DNA of 6,730 nucleotides from contig KL568532.1 of the NCBI GenBank assembly GCA_000715605.1, positions 4,449 through 11,178 on the forward strand. Direction: 5' to 3'. Made by a program: the position numbers and the translations under genes. This document shows positions 1 through 4,901 of the stretch, piece after piece (positions within the stretch are counted from its first letter, which is position 1; the number at the start of each line of letters is the position of its first letter). The notes below the pieces were generated by a model. It searched no databases. It was not told where the DNA came from and saw only the letters and a list, made by a program, of their open reading frames with translations. This stretch comes from Streptomyces speibonae. Lineage in GTDB: Bacteria; Actinomycetota; Actinomycetes; Streptomycetales; Streptomycetaceae.

Positions 1-927
1 CAGCACGGTCAGCTGCACCGGTGCCAGCCACACCGGGAGGCCGCCGCCGTGCGCCTCCAGCAGGTGGGCGACGGCCCGTTCCACGCTGCCGATGATGCTG
101 CGGTGCACCATGACCGGGCGGTGCCGGGCGCCGTCGGGGCCGATGTGGCGCAGGCCGAAGCGCTCCGGCTGGTGGAAGTCGATCTGCACGGTGGACAGGG
201 TGGACTCGCGGCCCGCGGGGCCGGCGATCTGCACGTCGATCTTCGGTCCGTAGAAGGCCGCCTCGCCCTCGGCCGCCTCGTAGGCGATGCCGGAGGAGTC
301 CAGCACCTCGCGCAGCAGGGTGGTGGCCCGTTCCCACAGGGCCGGGTCGGCGACGTACTTGCCGGCCCGGCCCGGCAGCGACAGGCGGTGCCGGGCCGCG
401 CGGATGCCCAGGTCGGCGTAGGCGCGGGAGATGAGCGCGAGGGCGGCGCGGGCCTCGGCGACGGCCTGGTCCGGGGTGCAGAAGATGTGCGCGTCGTTGA
501 GCTGGATGGCCCGTACCCGGGTCAGCCCGCCCAGCACCCCGGACGGCTCGGAGCGGTACATGCCGCCCAGTTCGGCGATCCGCAGCGGCAGCTCCCGGTA
601 ACTGCGGGACCGGGAGCGGTAGATGAGGGCGTGGTGCGGACAGAGGCTGGGCCGCAGCACCACCTGTTCCGACCCCAGCTCCATGGGCGGGAACACGTCG
701 TCGCTGTAGTGGTCCCAGTGGCCGGAGATCTCGTACAGCTCGCGTTTGCCGAGCACGGGCGAGTACACGTGCCGGTACCCGGCCGCGCGCTCCGCCTCGC
801 GGACGTACTCCTCCAGGGTGTGCCGGACGACGGCGCCGTCGGGCAGCCAGTAGGGCAGACCCGCGCCCATCAGCGGGTCGGTGTCGAACAGGCCGAGCTC
901 ACGGCCGAGGCGTCGATGGTCGTGCAC
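1..927 (-). CDS. thrS: Compact threonyl-tRNA synthetase without N-terminal editing domains (C-terminus cut by window edge)
   Basis: Class II synthetase that charges tRNA-Thr with threonine in the cytosol. The 309 residues seen begin directly at the catalytic domain (HDHRRLGRELGLFDTD), so the TGS and editing domains of full-length ThrRS (about 640-690 residues) are absent. Visible are the motif 1 region (about 35-62), motif 2 (MYRSEPSG, 123-130, then LTRVRA) and motif 3 (VHRSIIGSVERAV, 274-286). The three zinc ligands that select threonine are kept: C96 in LRPSLCPHH, H147 in NDAHIFC and H275. The sequence ends at WLAPVQLTVL, the entry to the anticodon-binding domain, about 90-100 residues short. 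The GTG start at 927-925 has a GAGGAG ribosome binding site 6 nt upstream, and no alternative start precedes it in frame. Streptomyces commonly carry a second, short ThrRS beside the full-length housekeeping enzyme; this is probably that paralogue. Expression is probably controlled by the attenuator upstream. Confidence 0.95.
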   Translation of the reverse strand, partial: MHDHRRLGRELGLFDTDPLMGAGLPYWLPDGAVVRHTLEEYVREAERAAGYRHVYSPVLGKRELYEISGHWDHYSDDVFPPMELGSEQVVLRPSLCPHHALIYRSRSRSYRELPLRIAELGGMYRSEPSGVLGGLTRVRAIQLNDAHIFCTPDQAVAEARAALALISRAYADLGIRAARHRLSLPGRAGKYVADPALWERATTLLREVLDSSGIAYEAAEGEAAFYGPKIDVQIAGPAGRESTLSTVQIDFHQPERFGLRHIGPDGARHRPVMVHRSIIGSVERAVAHLLEAHGGGLPVWLAPVQLTVL

Positions 928-965
928 GGTGGGCTCCTCGCGGTCGGGAGGCGAGCACCACGCGC

Positions 966-1001
966 GACGAAGCCCCGGGGCACCCGCCCCGGGGCTTCGT
1001 C
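966..1001 (-). terminator. Attenuator hairpin in the thrS leader
   Basis: The arms GACGAAGCCCCGGGGC and GCCCCGGGGCTTCGTC are perfectly complementary (16 bp) around a 4-nt loop at 982-985. The hairpin lies between the leader peptide stop and the thrS ribosome binding site. No U-tract follows, so it is either a U-less actinomycete-type terminator or a structure acting on translation of thrS. Its 5' arm can alternatively pair upstream: TGTCCCGG at 1029-1022 with CCGGGGCG at 992-985 (8 pairs, two of them G-U). Confidence 0.75.
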
Positions 1002-1013
1002 AGTGGTCAGCTG

Positions 1014-1070
1014 TCAGCGCGCCGGGACACTCTCCGGCGTCGTCGTGCGGGACACATGGGCGCGCTGCAT
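1014..1070 (-). CDS. Thr-rich leader peptide of the thrS attenuator
   Basis: An 18-codon ORF, MQRAHVSRTTTPESVPAR, starts with ATG at 1070-1068 and ends with TGA at 1016-1014. Codons 9-11 are ACG ACG ACG: three consecutive threonine codons ahead of a threonyl-tRNA synthetase gene on the same strand. The stop lies 12 nt before a perfect 16-bp hairpin. This is the layout of a ribosome-mediated attenuator, in which the ribosome stalls at the Thr codons when charged tRNA-Thr is scarce. There is no Shine-Dalgarno sequence. A -10-like TACGGT sits 7 nt before the ATG, so the transcript probably begins at or next to the A of the start codon (leaderless translation, common in actinomycetes). The peptide itself is probably not functional. 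Chance is possible for so short an ORF, but gene identity, codon identity, stop position and hairpin all agree. Confidence 0.8.
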   Translation of the reverse strand: MQRAHVSRTTTPESVPAR

Positions 1071-1077
1071 GCGCCGG

Positions 1078-1083
1078 ACCGTA
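1078..1083 (-). promoter_or_regulatory. -10 box for leaderless thrS leader transcript
   Basis: TACGGT on the minus strand fits the actinomycete -10 pattern TANNNT and lies 7 nt before the leader peptide ATG, which places the transcription start at about 1070. There is no good -35 match at 17-18 bp upstream; that region is occupied by the palindrome at 1100-1113. Confidence 0.55.
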
Positions 1084-1099
1084 GCAGGGGCCGGGGGTC

Positions 1100-1113
1100 A
1101 CCCGCGAGCGGGT
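1100..1113. repeat. Palindrome at the -35 position of the thrS promoter
   Basis: ACCCGCGAGCGGGT is a perfect inverted repeat (6-bp arms, 2-nt centre), 16 bp upstream of the TACGGT box, so it covers the -35 position. It could be a regulator binding site, but short GC palindromes are frequent in this kind of genome. Confidence 0.35.
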
Positions 1114-1240
1114 TTCCGTGCGGGCGGGCTCACCCGGACGGCTCGTCGCGCTGGTGGCGGGGGCGGCCCGGTGGTGCCGTAAGAGCACGTCACGTCGCGT
1201 CCGTTCGCGGACGGCCCGGTCCCCCCCAGGAGGCACCCCG

Positions 1241-2065
1241 ATGACCCATGCCCCGGCCGCCGCCCGCGCCCTCCTCGCCTCCGCGCTGTCGGTGACCGTC
1301 CTGCTGACCGCTGCCGCGTGCGTGGCCACCGACCGGAACGTGCCGCGCGCCCTGCCCGAGGGCGTCTCGCAGGCCCCGGAGCCGCCCCCCTCCCCGTCGG
1401 TGACGGCGTCCTCCGCCGCCTCCGCGGGCGAGCGGCCCGCGCCGTCCCCGCCCGCGCTGAGCGAGGCGCAACTGCGGGACGCGCTGCTCACGGCGGCGGA
1501 CCTGGGGGAGCCGTGGATGACGAGCCGGGGCGCGGCGACCTGGCGGGACGGCGTGCTCAAGGCGACCACCGAGGACCCGGACTGCCGCCGGCTCCTCGAC
1601 GTGCTCTACACGGAGGAGCTGTTCGGCGGCCCCACCGGCCCGCGCGCCACCGTCACCCTCGACGACGCCTACCACGACGCCCAGCTGCGCTACCAGGTCA
1701 CCGCCCATCCCCGCGCCGACGCCGACCGCGCCCTGAGCTGGCTGGGCACCCTGCCGGAGAGGTGCGCGCACTTCGAGGCGGAGACGGCCCGGGCCGGCAC
1801 GCAGCGCGTCGAGGTGTCCGCGCTGCCCCTGCCCGAGGCGGGCGACGCGCGGGCGGCGCTGCGGGTGCGGATGACCGGGGAATCCTCCGGCGGGGCCCCG
1901 GCGAACCTCACCGTCGACCTCGCGGCGGTCCGCGTCGGCGACGACACGATCACCCTCACGAACGGCGGTTTCGGCGCGGTGCTCCCGGAGGTCACCCAGG
2001 CCATGACCCAACTGGGCGCGGACCGCCTGAAGGAGGTCGGCCGGCAGGCCCGGGTACGCGTCTGA
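1241..2065 (+). CDS. Secreted lipoprotein of unknown function, proline-rich linker plus sensor-like domain
   Basis: A 274-residue protein. The ATG at 1241 is chosen over upstream in-frame starts because AGGAGG (1228-1233) lies 7 nt before it and a signal peptide starts there: residues 1-26 with a hydrophobic stretch (LLASALSVTVLLTAAA) ending at C27. The lipobox is imperfect (Ala rather than Leu at -3). Residues about 40-72 are a Pro/Ser/Ala-rich linker of the kind that spaces a domain from the membrane, followed by a folded domain of about 200 residues. Apart from the lipidated C27, the only cysteines are C115 (EDPDCRRLLD) and C175 (PERCAHF), which could form a disulfide. The general pattern resembles extracellular sensor-type domains of actinobacterial lipoproteins (PknH-like), but I cannot assign the family firmly. 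It is divergent from thrS and convergent with the next gene (18-nt gap). No clear promoter is seen in 1114-1240. Confidence 0.88.
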   Translation: MTHAPAAARALLASALSVTVLLTAAACVATDRNVPRALPEGVSQAPEPPPSPSVTASSAASAGERPAPSPPALSEAQLRDALLTAADLGEPWMTSRGAATWRDGVLKATTEDPDCRRLLDVLYTEELFGGPTGPRATVTLDDAYHDAQLRYQVTAHPRADADRALSWLGTLPERCAHFEAETARAGTQRVEVSALPLPEAGDARAALRVRMTGESSGGAPANLTVDLAAVRVGDDTITLTNGGFGAVLPEVTQAMTQLGADRLKEVGRQARVRV

Positions 2066-2083
2066 ACGCGGGGCCCGCCGGCG

Positions 2084-2359
2084 TCAGCTCAGCCGGTCGA
2101 CCGCCTGCTTGGCCTCGACCAGATCCGCGCCCGTGTTCTCGCGGTACAGCTTGACCGCCTGGATCTGCTTGCCCTCGCGCACGAGGGCCCGCACCTCGTC
2201 CAGTCCCGGGATCTCTTCCTGGAGTCCCAAGTGTCCCATCACCACGTCGAGTTTGCGCTCGATGCGGGCGGCGCGGCGCTCGACCCGGGAGACGTGGCTC
2301 TGGATCGTCCAGATGCCGAGGATGACGACGGAGGTGAGGAAGAGAACGGCTATGTCCAT
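2084..2359 (-). CDS. Small membrane-anchored protein with L7/L12 C-terminal-like motif
   Basis: A 91-residue protein from ATG 2359-2357. Residues 3-19 (IAVLFLTSVVILGIWTI) form one transmembrane segment. Residues 21-45 are charged and probably helical or coiled coil (SRVERRAARIERKLDVV). Residues 53-91 (LDEVRALVREGKQIQAVKL, then YRENTGADLVEAKQAVDRLS) match the helix-turn-helix signature of ribosomal protein L7/L12's C-terminal domain, whose usual form is close to AVKAVREATGLGLKEAKDLV. The N-terminal dimerisation domain and the rest of L7/L12 are absent, so this is not the ribosomal stalk protein. The fold may mediate protein contacts on the cytoplasmic face of the membrane. Its ribosome binding site is weak. 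It starts 28 nt after the ANTAR gene on the same strand, so co-transcription is likely. Function unknown. Confidence 0.85.
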   Translation of the reverse strand: MDIAVLFLTSVVILGIWTIQSHVSRVERRAARIERKLDVVMGHLGLQEEIPGLDEVRALVREGKQIQAVKLYRENTGADLVEAKQAVDRLS

Positions 2360-2387
2360 GGCGCCACAGCCTATGCGGGCGGCGCGG

Positions 2388-3122
2388 TCAGCGGGCGTCG
2401 AAGCGCCGACGGCGGGCGACGACCTCGCGCGCGGCCTCGAGGACGGTCGCGCCCCGGGCGAAGGCGTCACCGCGCAGCCGCGCGAGCGCCTCGTCCGCGC
2501 CGACACCGAGCTGGGCCATGATCATGCCGACGGCCTGATGCACCCGGTCGTGGTCGGCGGCCAGTCCGCTCAGCCAGGGTTCACCGCCGTCCCGGGAGTC
2601 GTACGGCAGGTCCGTCAGCGCCCCCGTCATGACCCCGGCGACCACCAGGGCCGTGCGGAGCTGGGGGTCGGTGAGTACACCGGGGGTGTCGCGGTAGAGG
2701 TCGAGGGTGCCGACGCAGACGCCGGCGCCGCCGAGGGGGAGTGCGTACAGGGCCCGTACGCCGGCCCCGAGGGCCTGCTGCGCGAACACGGGCCAGCGGC
2801 CGGCGCAGTCGTCGGCGGCCAGATCGCCGACCAGCACGGGTGCGCCGGTCACCAGGACGTGACAGCAGGGGCCGTCGCCCAGGGTGGCCTGGAGCAGGGA
2901 GAGCCGTGCGGCACGGGGGCCGGAGGCGGCGAGGTGCACGGGCATGGCGTCCCCGCGCAACGACACGCTCGCGCCGTCCACCGGCAGCAGGGTCACGGCG
3001 ACGGCGCACAACCGCCCGGGCACGGCGGCGGGGCCGGCCCCGCGCAGCTCCGCGGAGATCGTCTCGGCGACCCGCGCATACCGGTCCGGCTCCTCCGCCC
3101 CACCCCCGGCACGCACACCCAC
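2388..3122 (-). CDS. GAF-ANTAR domain regulator (probable RNA-binding transcription antiterminator)
   Basis: A 244-residue soluble protein. Residues about 35-165 form a GAF domain (VTLLPVDGASVSL, LGDGPCCHVL, GVRALYALPL, GTLDLYRDTPGVLTD), with the GPC motif common in this actinobacterial family. Residues about 191-240 form the ANTAR domain (HDRVHQAVGMIMAQLGVGAD, EALARLRGDAFARGATVLEA). ANTAR domains bind paired stem-loops in nascent RNA and prevent termination; the GAF domain would sense the signal. Five cysteines (39, 86, 87, 106, 136) all fall in or near the GAF part, so redox or metal sensing is possible but unproven. The GTG at 3122-3120 is the longest start; GTG at 3116-3114 is an alternative. 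Neither has a clear ribosome binding site, and a SigB-like promoter lies only 9 nt upstream, which suggests an almost leaderless message. The small membrane protein gene follows. Confidence 0.92.
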   Translation of the reverse strand: MGVRAGGGAEEPDRYARVAETISAELRGAGPAAVPGRLCAVAVTLLPVDGASVSLRGDAMPVHLAASGPRAARLSLLQATLGDGPCCHVLVTGAPVLVGDLAADDCAGRWPVFAQQALGAGVRALYALPLGGAGVCVGTLDLYRDTPGVLTDPQLRTALVVAGVMTGALTDLPYDSRDGGEPWLSGLAADHDRVHQAVGMIMAQLGVGADEALARLRGDAFARGATVLEAAREVVARRRRFDAR

Positions 3123-3131
3123 CGCCCCCGA

Positions 3132-3157
3132 CTACCCCTGCCCTCACCCCCAAAACC
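3132..3157 (-). promoter_or_regulatory. Candidate SigB-type stress promoter of the ANTAR gene
   Basis: On the minus strand GGTTT (3157-3153), 15 nt, then GGGTAG (3137-3132) matches the Streptomyces SigB-type pattern GGNTT-N14-16-GGGTAY except for the last base. The predicted transcription start is about 3126-3125, 3-4 nt before the first GTG. The match is in G-rich DNA, so chance is a real possibility. Confidence 0.4.
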
Positions 3158-3183
3158 AACGCCCGCAGCCATGGGCAGTCGTG

Positions 3184-3226
3184 CCTCCCCCAGTGCCTCG
3201 AGGGCCTGGGAGGTGCCCCCGGGGCA
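3184..3226 (-). terminator. Possible terminator after the TPR regulator
   Basis: Two adjacent hairpins are visible: an imperfect one, CCTCCC (3185-3190) with GGGAGG (3208-3213) and inner pairs around CCTCGAGG, and a short one, TGCCC/GGGCA at 3214-3226. They lie 25-67 nt after the regulator's stop and before the ANTAR promoter. There is no U-tract and the stems are interrupted. Confidence 0.3.
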
Positions 3227-3250
3227 GCACGGGTTGGGCGGCCCCCTCCG

Positions 3251-4594
3251 TTACACCGCCGGCTGGGCCGGCGCCGGTCCCAGCGTCGTCGTACCCGGCG
3301 CCGTCCGGTGCCCCAGCCCCGTCCGGTACGCGTCCAGCGCCGCCTCGATCCGCCCACCCCGCCGCAGCAGATCCCCCAGCAGCCGGCACAGATCCGCCAG
3401 GTCCCCCGCCGCACCGGCACGTTCCAGCAGACTCAGCGCCCGCACATAGTGCTCCTCCGCCTCCTCCACCCGCCGGGCGTCCTCCGCGATGATCCCCAGC
3501 AGCCGGTGCGCCGCCGCCGCGTGCACCGCGCCCCGCTCGGGCGACAGCCCGCCGAGCACGTCCCGCAGCAGCTCCGCCGCCTCCTGCGAGCGCCCCCGCC
3601 GGTGCAGCACATCCGCCAGCTCGACCGTCAGCTGGCTGCTGTAAAGGGCCGCGCGCGTGGCGGAGAGCATGTGCAGCGCCTCGCGCATCTCCTCCTCCGC
3701 CCGCTCCAGTTCACCGTTCTGCGCGTACACGTACCCGCGCATCCAGTGGCAGTTGGCCAGCTCGGTACGGAGTTGCAGCCCCCGGTACAGTTCCGCGGCC
3801 TTGGCCAGCGAGGCGTCCGCCTCCGCCAGGCGGCCCTCGGCGAGCAGGGTGCGGGCCACCGACCGGTGCATGCGCGCCACCAGCGCCGGGTCGCCGGACT
3901 GCGGCGCCAGCGCCAGCGCGAACTCCGCGGCCTGCGCGGCCCGCGCGTGCGCGCCCATGTCCATGTAGGGGCCGATCACACTGGCGTAGAGCAGCAGCAG
4001 CGCGTCCGGGTCGTGCAGCCCGCCCCGGTTCAGCTCGTCGAGCGTGGACTCCAGCAGGTAGACGGCGTACCGCAGTTCGCCCGCGAGGTAGTGGGCGACG
4101 GCCCGCCCGCGCAGCGCCGGCACCCGCGCGGTCAGCGGCGCGTCGACGAGCCGGGCCTCGGCGCGCTCGAAGTACAGGCGGCCCTCGGCCAGGTCGCCGG
4201 TCTCCAGCGCGCACTCCCCGAGCCCGAGCAGCGCGGCGGCCTCCTCCTCGGCCAGGCCGTGCGTCTCCGCCTCGGCGAGCAGCCCGGTGTACTGCTGCAC
4301 GGCCTCCTCCGCGGCACCGGCGGCGAGCGTGCGCTGCGCCTCGGTGAGCCGCAGCCGCAGTTCGGTCACGAGCCGGGCGGGGCGCCCGGTCGCCAGTTCG
4401 TCGAACTCGACTCCCAGACGGTCGGCGAGATGCCGCAGCGCGTCGTCGGAGGGACGCACCCGTCCGGCCTCCAGCGTGGAGATGTAGGCAGGGGTGTACA
4501 CGGGCTCGGCCAGCTGTTTCTGGGTCAGCCCGCGCTCCACACGCAACTGCTGCACCCGGCGCCCGATGGTCCCGGGCTCGTCCCGATCCCCCAT
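3251..4594 (-). CDS. XRE-family DNA-binding regulator with C-terminal TPR repeats (RRNPP-like architecture)
   Basis: A 447-residue cytosolic regulator. Residues about 8-65 are an XRE/Cro helix-turn-helix (IGRRVQQLRVERGLTQKQLA, YISTLEAGRVRPSDDALRHL). Residues about 75-430 are helical repeats of TPR type (e.g. ALLGLGECALETGDLAEGRL, ANCHWMRGYVYAQNGELERA, ELADVLHRRGRSQEAAELL, LCRLLGDLLRRGGRIEAAL). The Pro/Thr-rich tail is probably disordered. The ATG at 4594-4592 has GGGGGAG (4606-4600) 5 nt upstream, and the HTH begins straight after it. HTH plus a long TPR array is the architecture of RRNPP-type peptide receptors and of some developmental or antibiotic regulators in Streptomyces; in RRNPP proteins the TPR groove binds a secreted, re-imported peptide. 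The divergent neighbour 97 nt away encodes a small secreted peptide, a plausible ligand or target. Ligand binding is inference. The gene ends in TAA, unusual in DNA this GC-rich. Confidence 0.93.
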   Translation of the reverse strand: MGDRDEPGTIGRRVQQLRVERGLTQKQLAEPVYTPAYISTLEAGRVRPSDDALRHLADRLGVEFDELATGRPARLVTELRLRLTEAQRTLAAGAAEEAVQQYTGLLAEAETHGLAEEEAAALLGLGECALETGDLAEGRLYFERAEARLVDAPLTARVPALRGRAVAHYLAGELRYAVYLLESTLDELNRGGLHDPDALLLLYASVIGPYMDMGAHARAAQAAEFALALAPQSGDPALVARMHRSVARTLLAEGRLAEADASLAKAAELYRGLQLRTELANCHWMRGYVYAQNGELERAEEEMREALHMLSATRAALYSSQLTVELADVLHRRGRSQEAAELLRDVLGGLSPERGAVHAAAAHRLLGIIAEDARRVEEAEEHYVRALSLLERAGAAGDLADLCRLLGDLLRRGGRIEAALDAYRTGLGHRTAPGTTTLGPAPAQPAV

Positions 4595-4614
4595 GCCAAC
4601 TCCCCCAGTGCCCC

Positions 4615-4670
4615 TTGCCGTTCGCGTTCGACAGCCCCTAGGTTAAACCGCGAATTAAACATGCTTAACC
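4615..4670. promoter_or_regulatory. Divergent promoter/operator between TPR regulator and secreted peptide gene
   Basis: The plus-strand promoter candidate is TTGCCG (4615-4620), 18 bp, TAGGTT (4639-4644). On the minus strand, TAACCT (4645-4640) is a possible -10 for the regulator, so the two -10 boxes overlap. The tract 4641-4670 is the most AT-rich stretch of the window. It contains TTAAAC twice (4643-4648 and 4655-4660, 12 bp apart) and a third half-site TTAACC (4665-4670). GGTTAA (4641-4646) and TTAACC (4665-4670) also form an inverted repeat with an 18-nt spacer. The spacing of about one helical turn suits a dimeric or oligomeric HTH regulator. Confidence 0.5.
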
Positions 4671-4691
4671 CATCGCTGTTGCGAGGTCGCC

Positions 4692-4853
4692 GTGCTGGAA
4701 CCCATACGCACCACCGAGCGCTACGCCCGAGGCTTCGCCGCGGCCGTCGCCGCGGTCGCGGCGCTGGTCCTGGCAGCGAACGCGGGCCCGGCCAAGGCCG
4801 CCGACCCCACACCGGAGCCCAACACCACGGCACCGGTGGAAGCGGCGCGATAG
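4692..4853 (+). CDS. Small secreted peptide precursor, divergent from TPR regulator (candidate signalling peptide)
   Basis: A 53-residue ORF from GTG 4692-4694 to TAG 4851-4853, with GAGG (4683-4686) 5 nt before the start. The N-terminus is charged (MLEPIRTTERYARGF), followed by a hydrophobic Ala/Val/Leu core (AAAVAAVAALVLAA, 16-29) and a signal peptidase I site AKA|AD after residue 36. The predicted mature product is a 17-residue peptide, ADPTPEPNTTAPVEAAR, rich in Pro and Thr and without cysteine. It is too small and too lacking in other features to be an enzyme. Position and export signal suggest a pheromone-type partner of the HTH-TPR regulator, possibly trimmed further outside and taken up again. 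It could instead be a small cell-surface or stress peptide merely repressed by that regulator. The in-frame signal peptide, ribosome binding site and promoter together make it likely to be real. Confidence 0.72.
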   Translation: MLEPIRTTERYARGFAAAVAAVAALVLAANAGPAKAADPTPEPNTTAPVEAAR

Positions 4854-4901
4854 GGGGCGGCGCGGCAGGGGCACTGGCGCACGGGGGCGCGGCGGCACCC
4901 G

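Larger units (their letters stand above)
937..1070 (-). promoter_or_regulatory. Transcription attenuator (Thr-responsive) controlling thrS
   Basis: Three mutually exclusive pairings are visible. First, leader stem CAGCGCGCC (1067-1059) with GGCGCGCTG (1023-1015), 9 bp without mismatch, enclosing the Thr codons. Second, a candidate antiterminator, 1029-1022 with 992-985. Third, the 16-bp terminator hairpin, 1001-966. A ribosome stalled at 1046-1038 would disturb the leader stem and free 1029-1022 to pair with the terminator's 5' arm. A ribosome reaching the stop at 1016-1014 would cover the antiterminator strand and let the terminator form. A further 5-bp stem (955-951 with 941-937) overlaps three bases of the thrS ribosome binding site at 939-934. 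The switch logic is inferred; the pairings are read from the sequence. Confidence 0.7.

Noticed and set aside
937..1083. T-box riboswitch upstream of thrS
   Set aside because: No T-box consensus (UGGN-type bulge sequence) or specifier stem I was recognised; the Thr-codon leader peptide explains the leader better.
49..1182. Long plus-strand open frame (377 codons) over the thrS region
   Set aside because: It is the antisense shadow of the ThrRS gene; the minus frame has full class II motifs while this frame has only low-complexity Gly/Ala/Arg-rich sequence.
1198..1213. CGTCCG-TTCG-CGGACG hairpin in the lipoprotein 5' region as a riboregulator
   Set aside because: A single 6-bp hairpin that does not overlap the ribosome binding site; nothing supports a regulatory role.
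1000..1569. Minus-strand ORF of 189 codons covering the thrS leader and the lipoprotein's 5' end
   Set aside because: It is a shadow of the lipoprotein gene and the leader region; composition is Arg/Ala-rich without recognisable motifs, and it runs through the promoter and leader.
2078..2096. CCGGC/GCCGG inverted repeat between the convergent lipoprotein and L7/L12-like genes as a bidirectional terminator
   Set aside because: Only 5 bp of stem with a 9-nt loop and lying mostly inside the end of the small gene; not distinguishable from chance in this GC-rich DNA.
4854..4901. GC-rich repeats between the convergent peptide and solute-binding genes as a terminator
   Set aside because: The similar blocks (GGCGGCGCGGC and GGGGCGCGGCGG) are direct, not inverted, and give no convincing hairpin.
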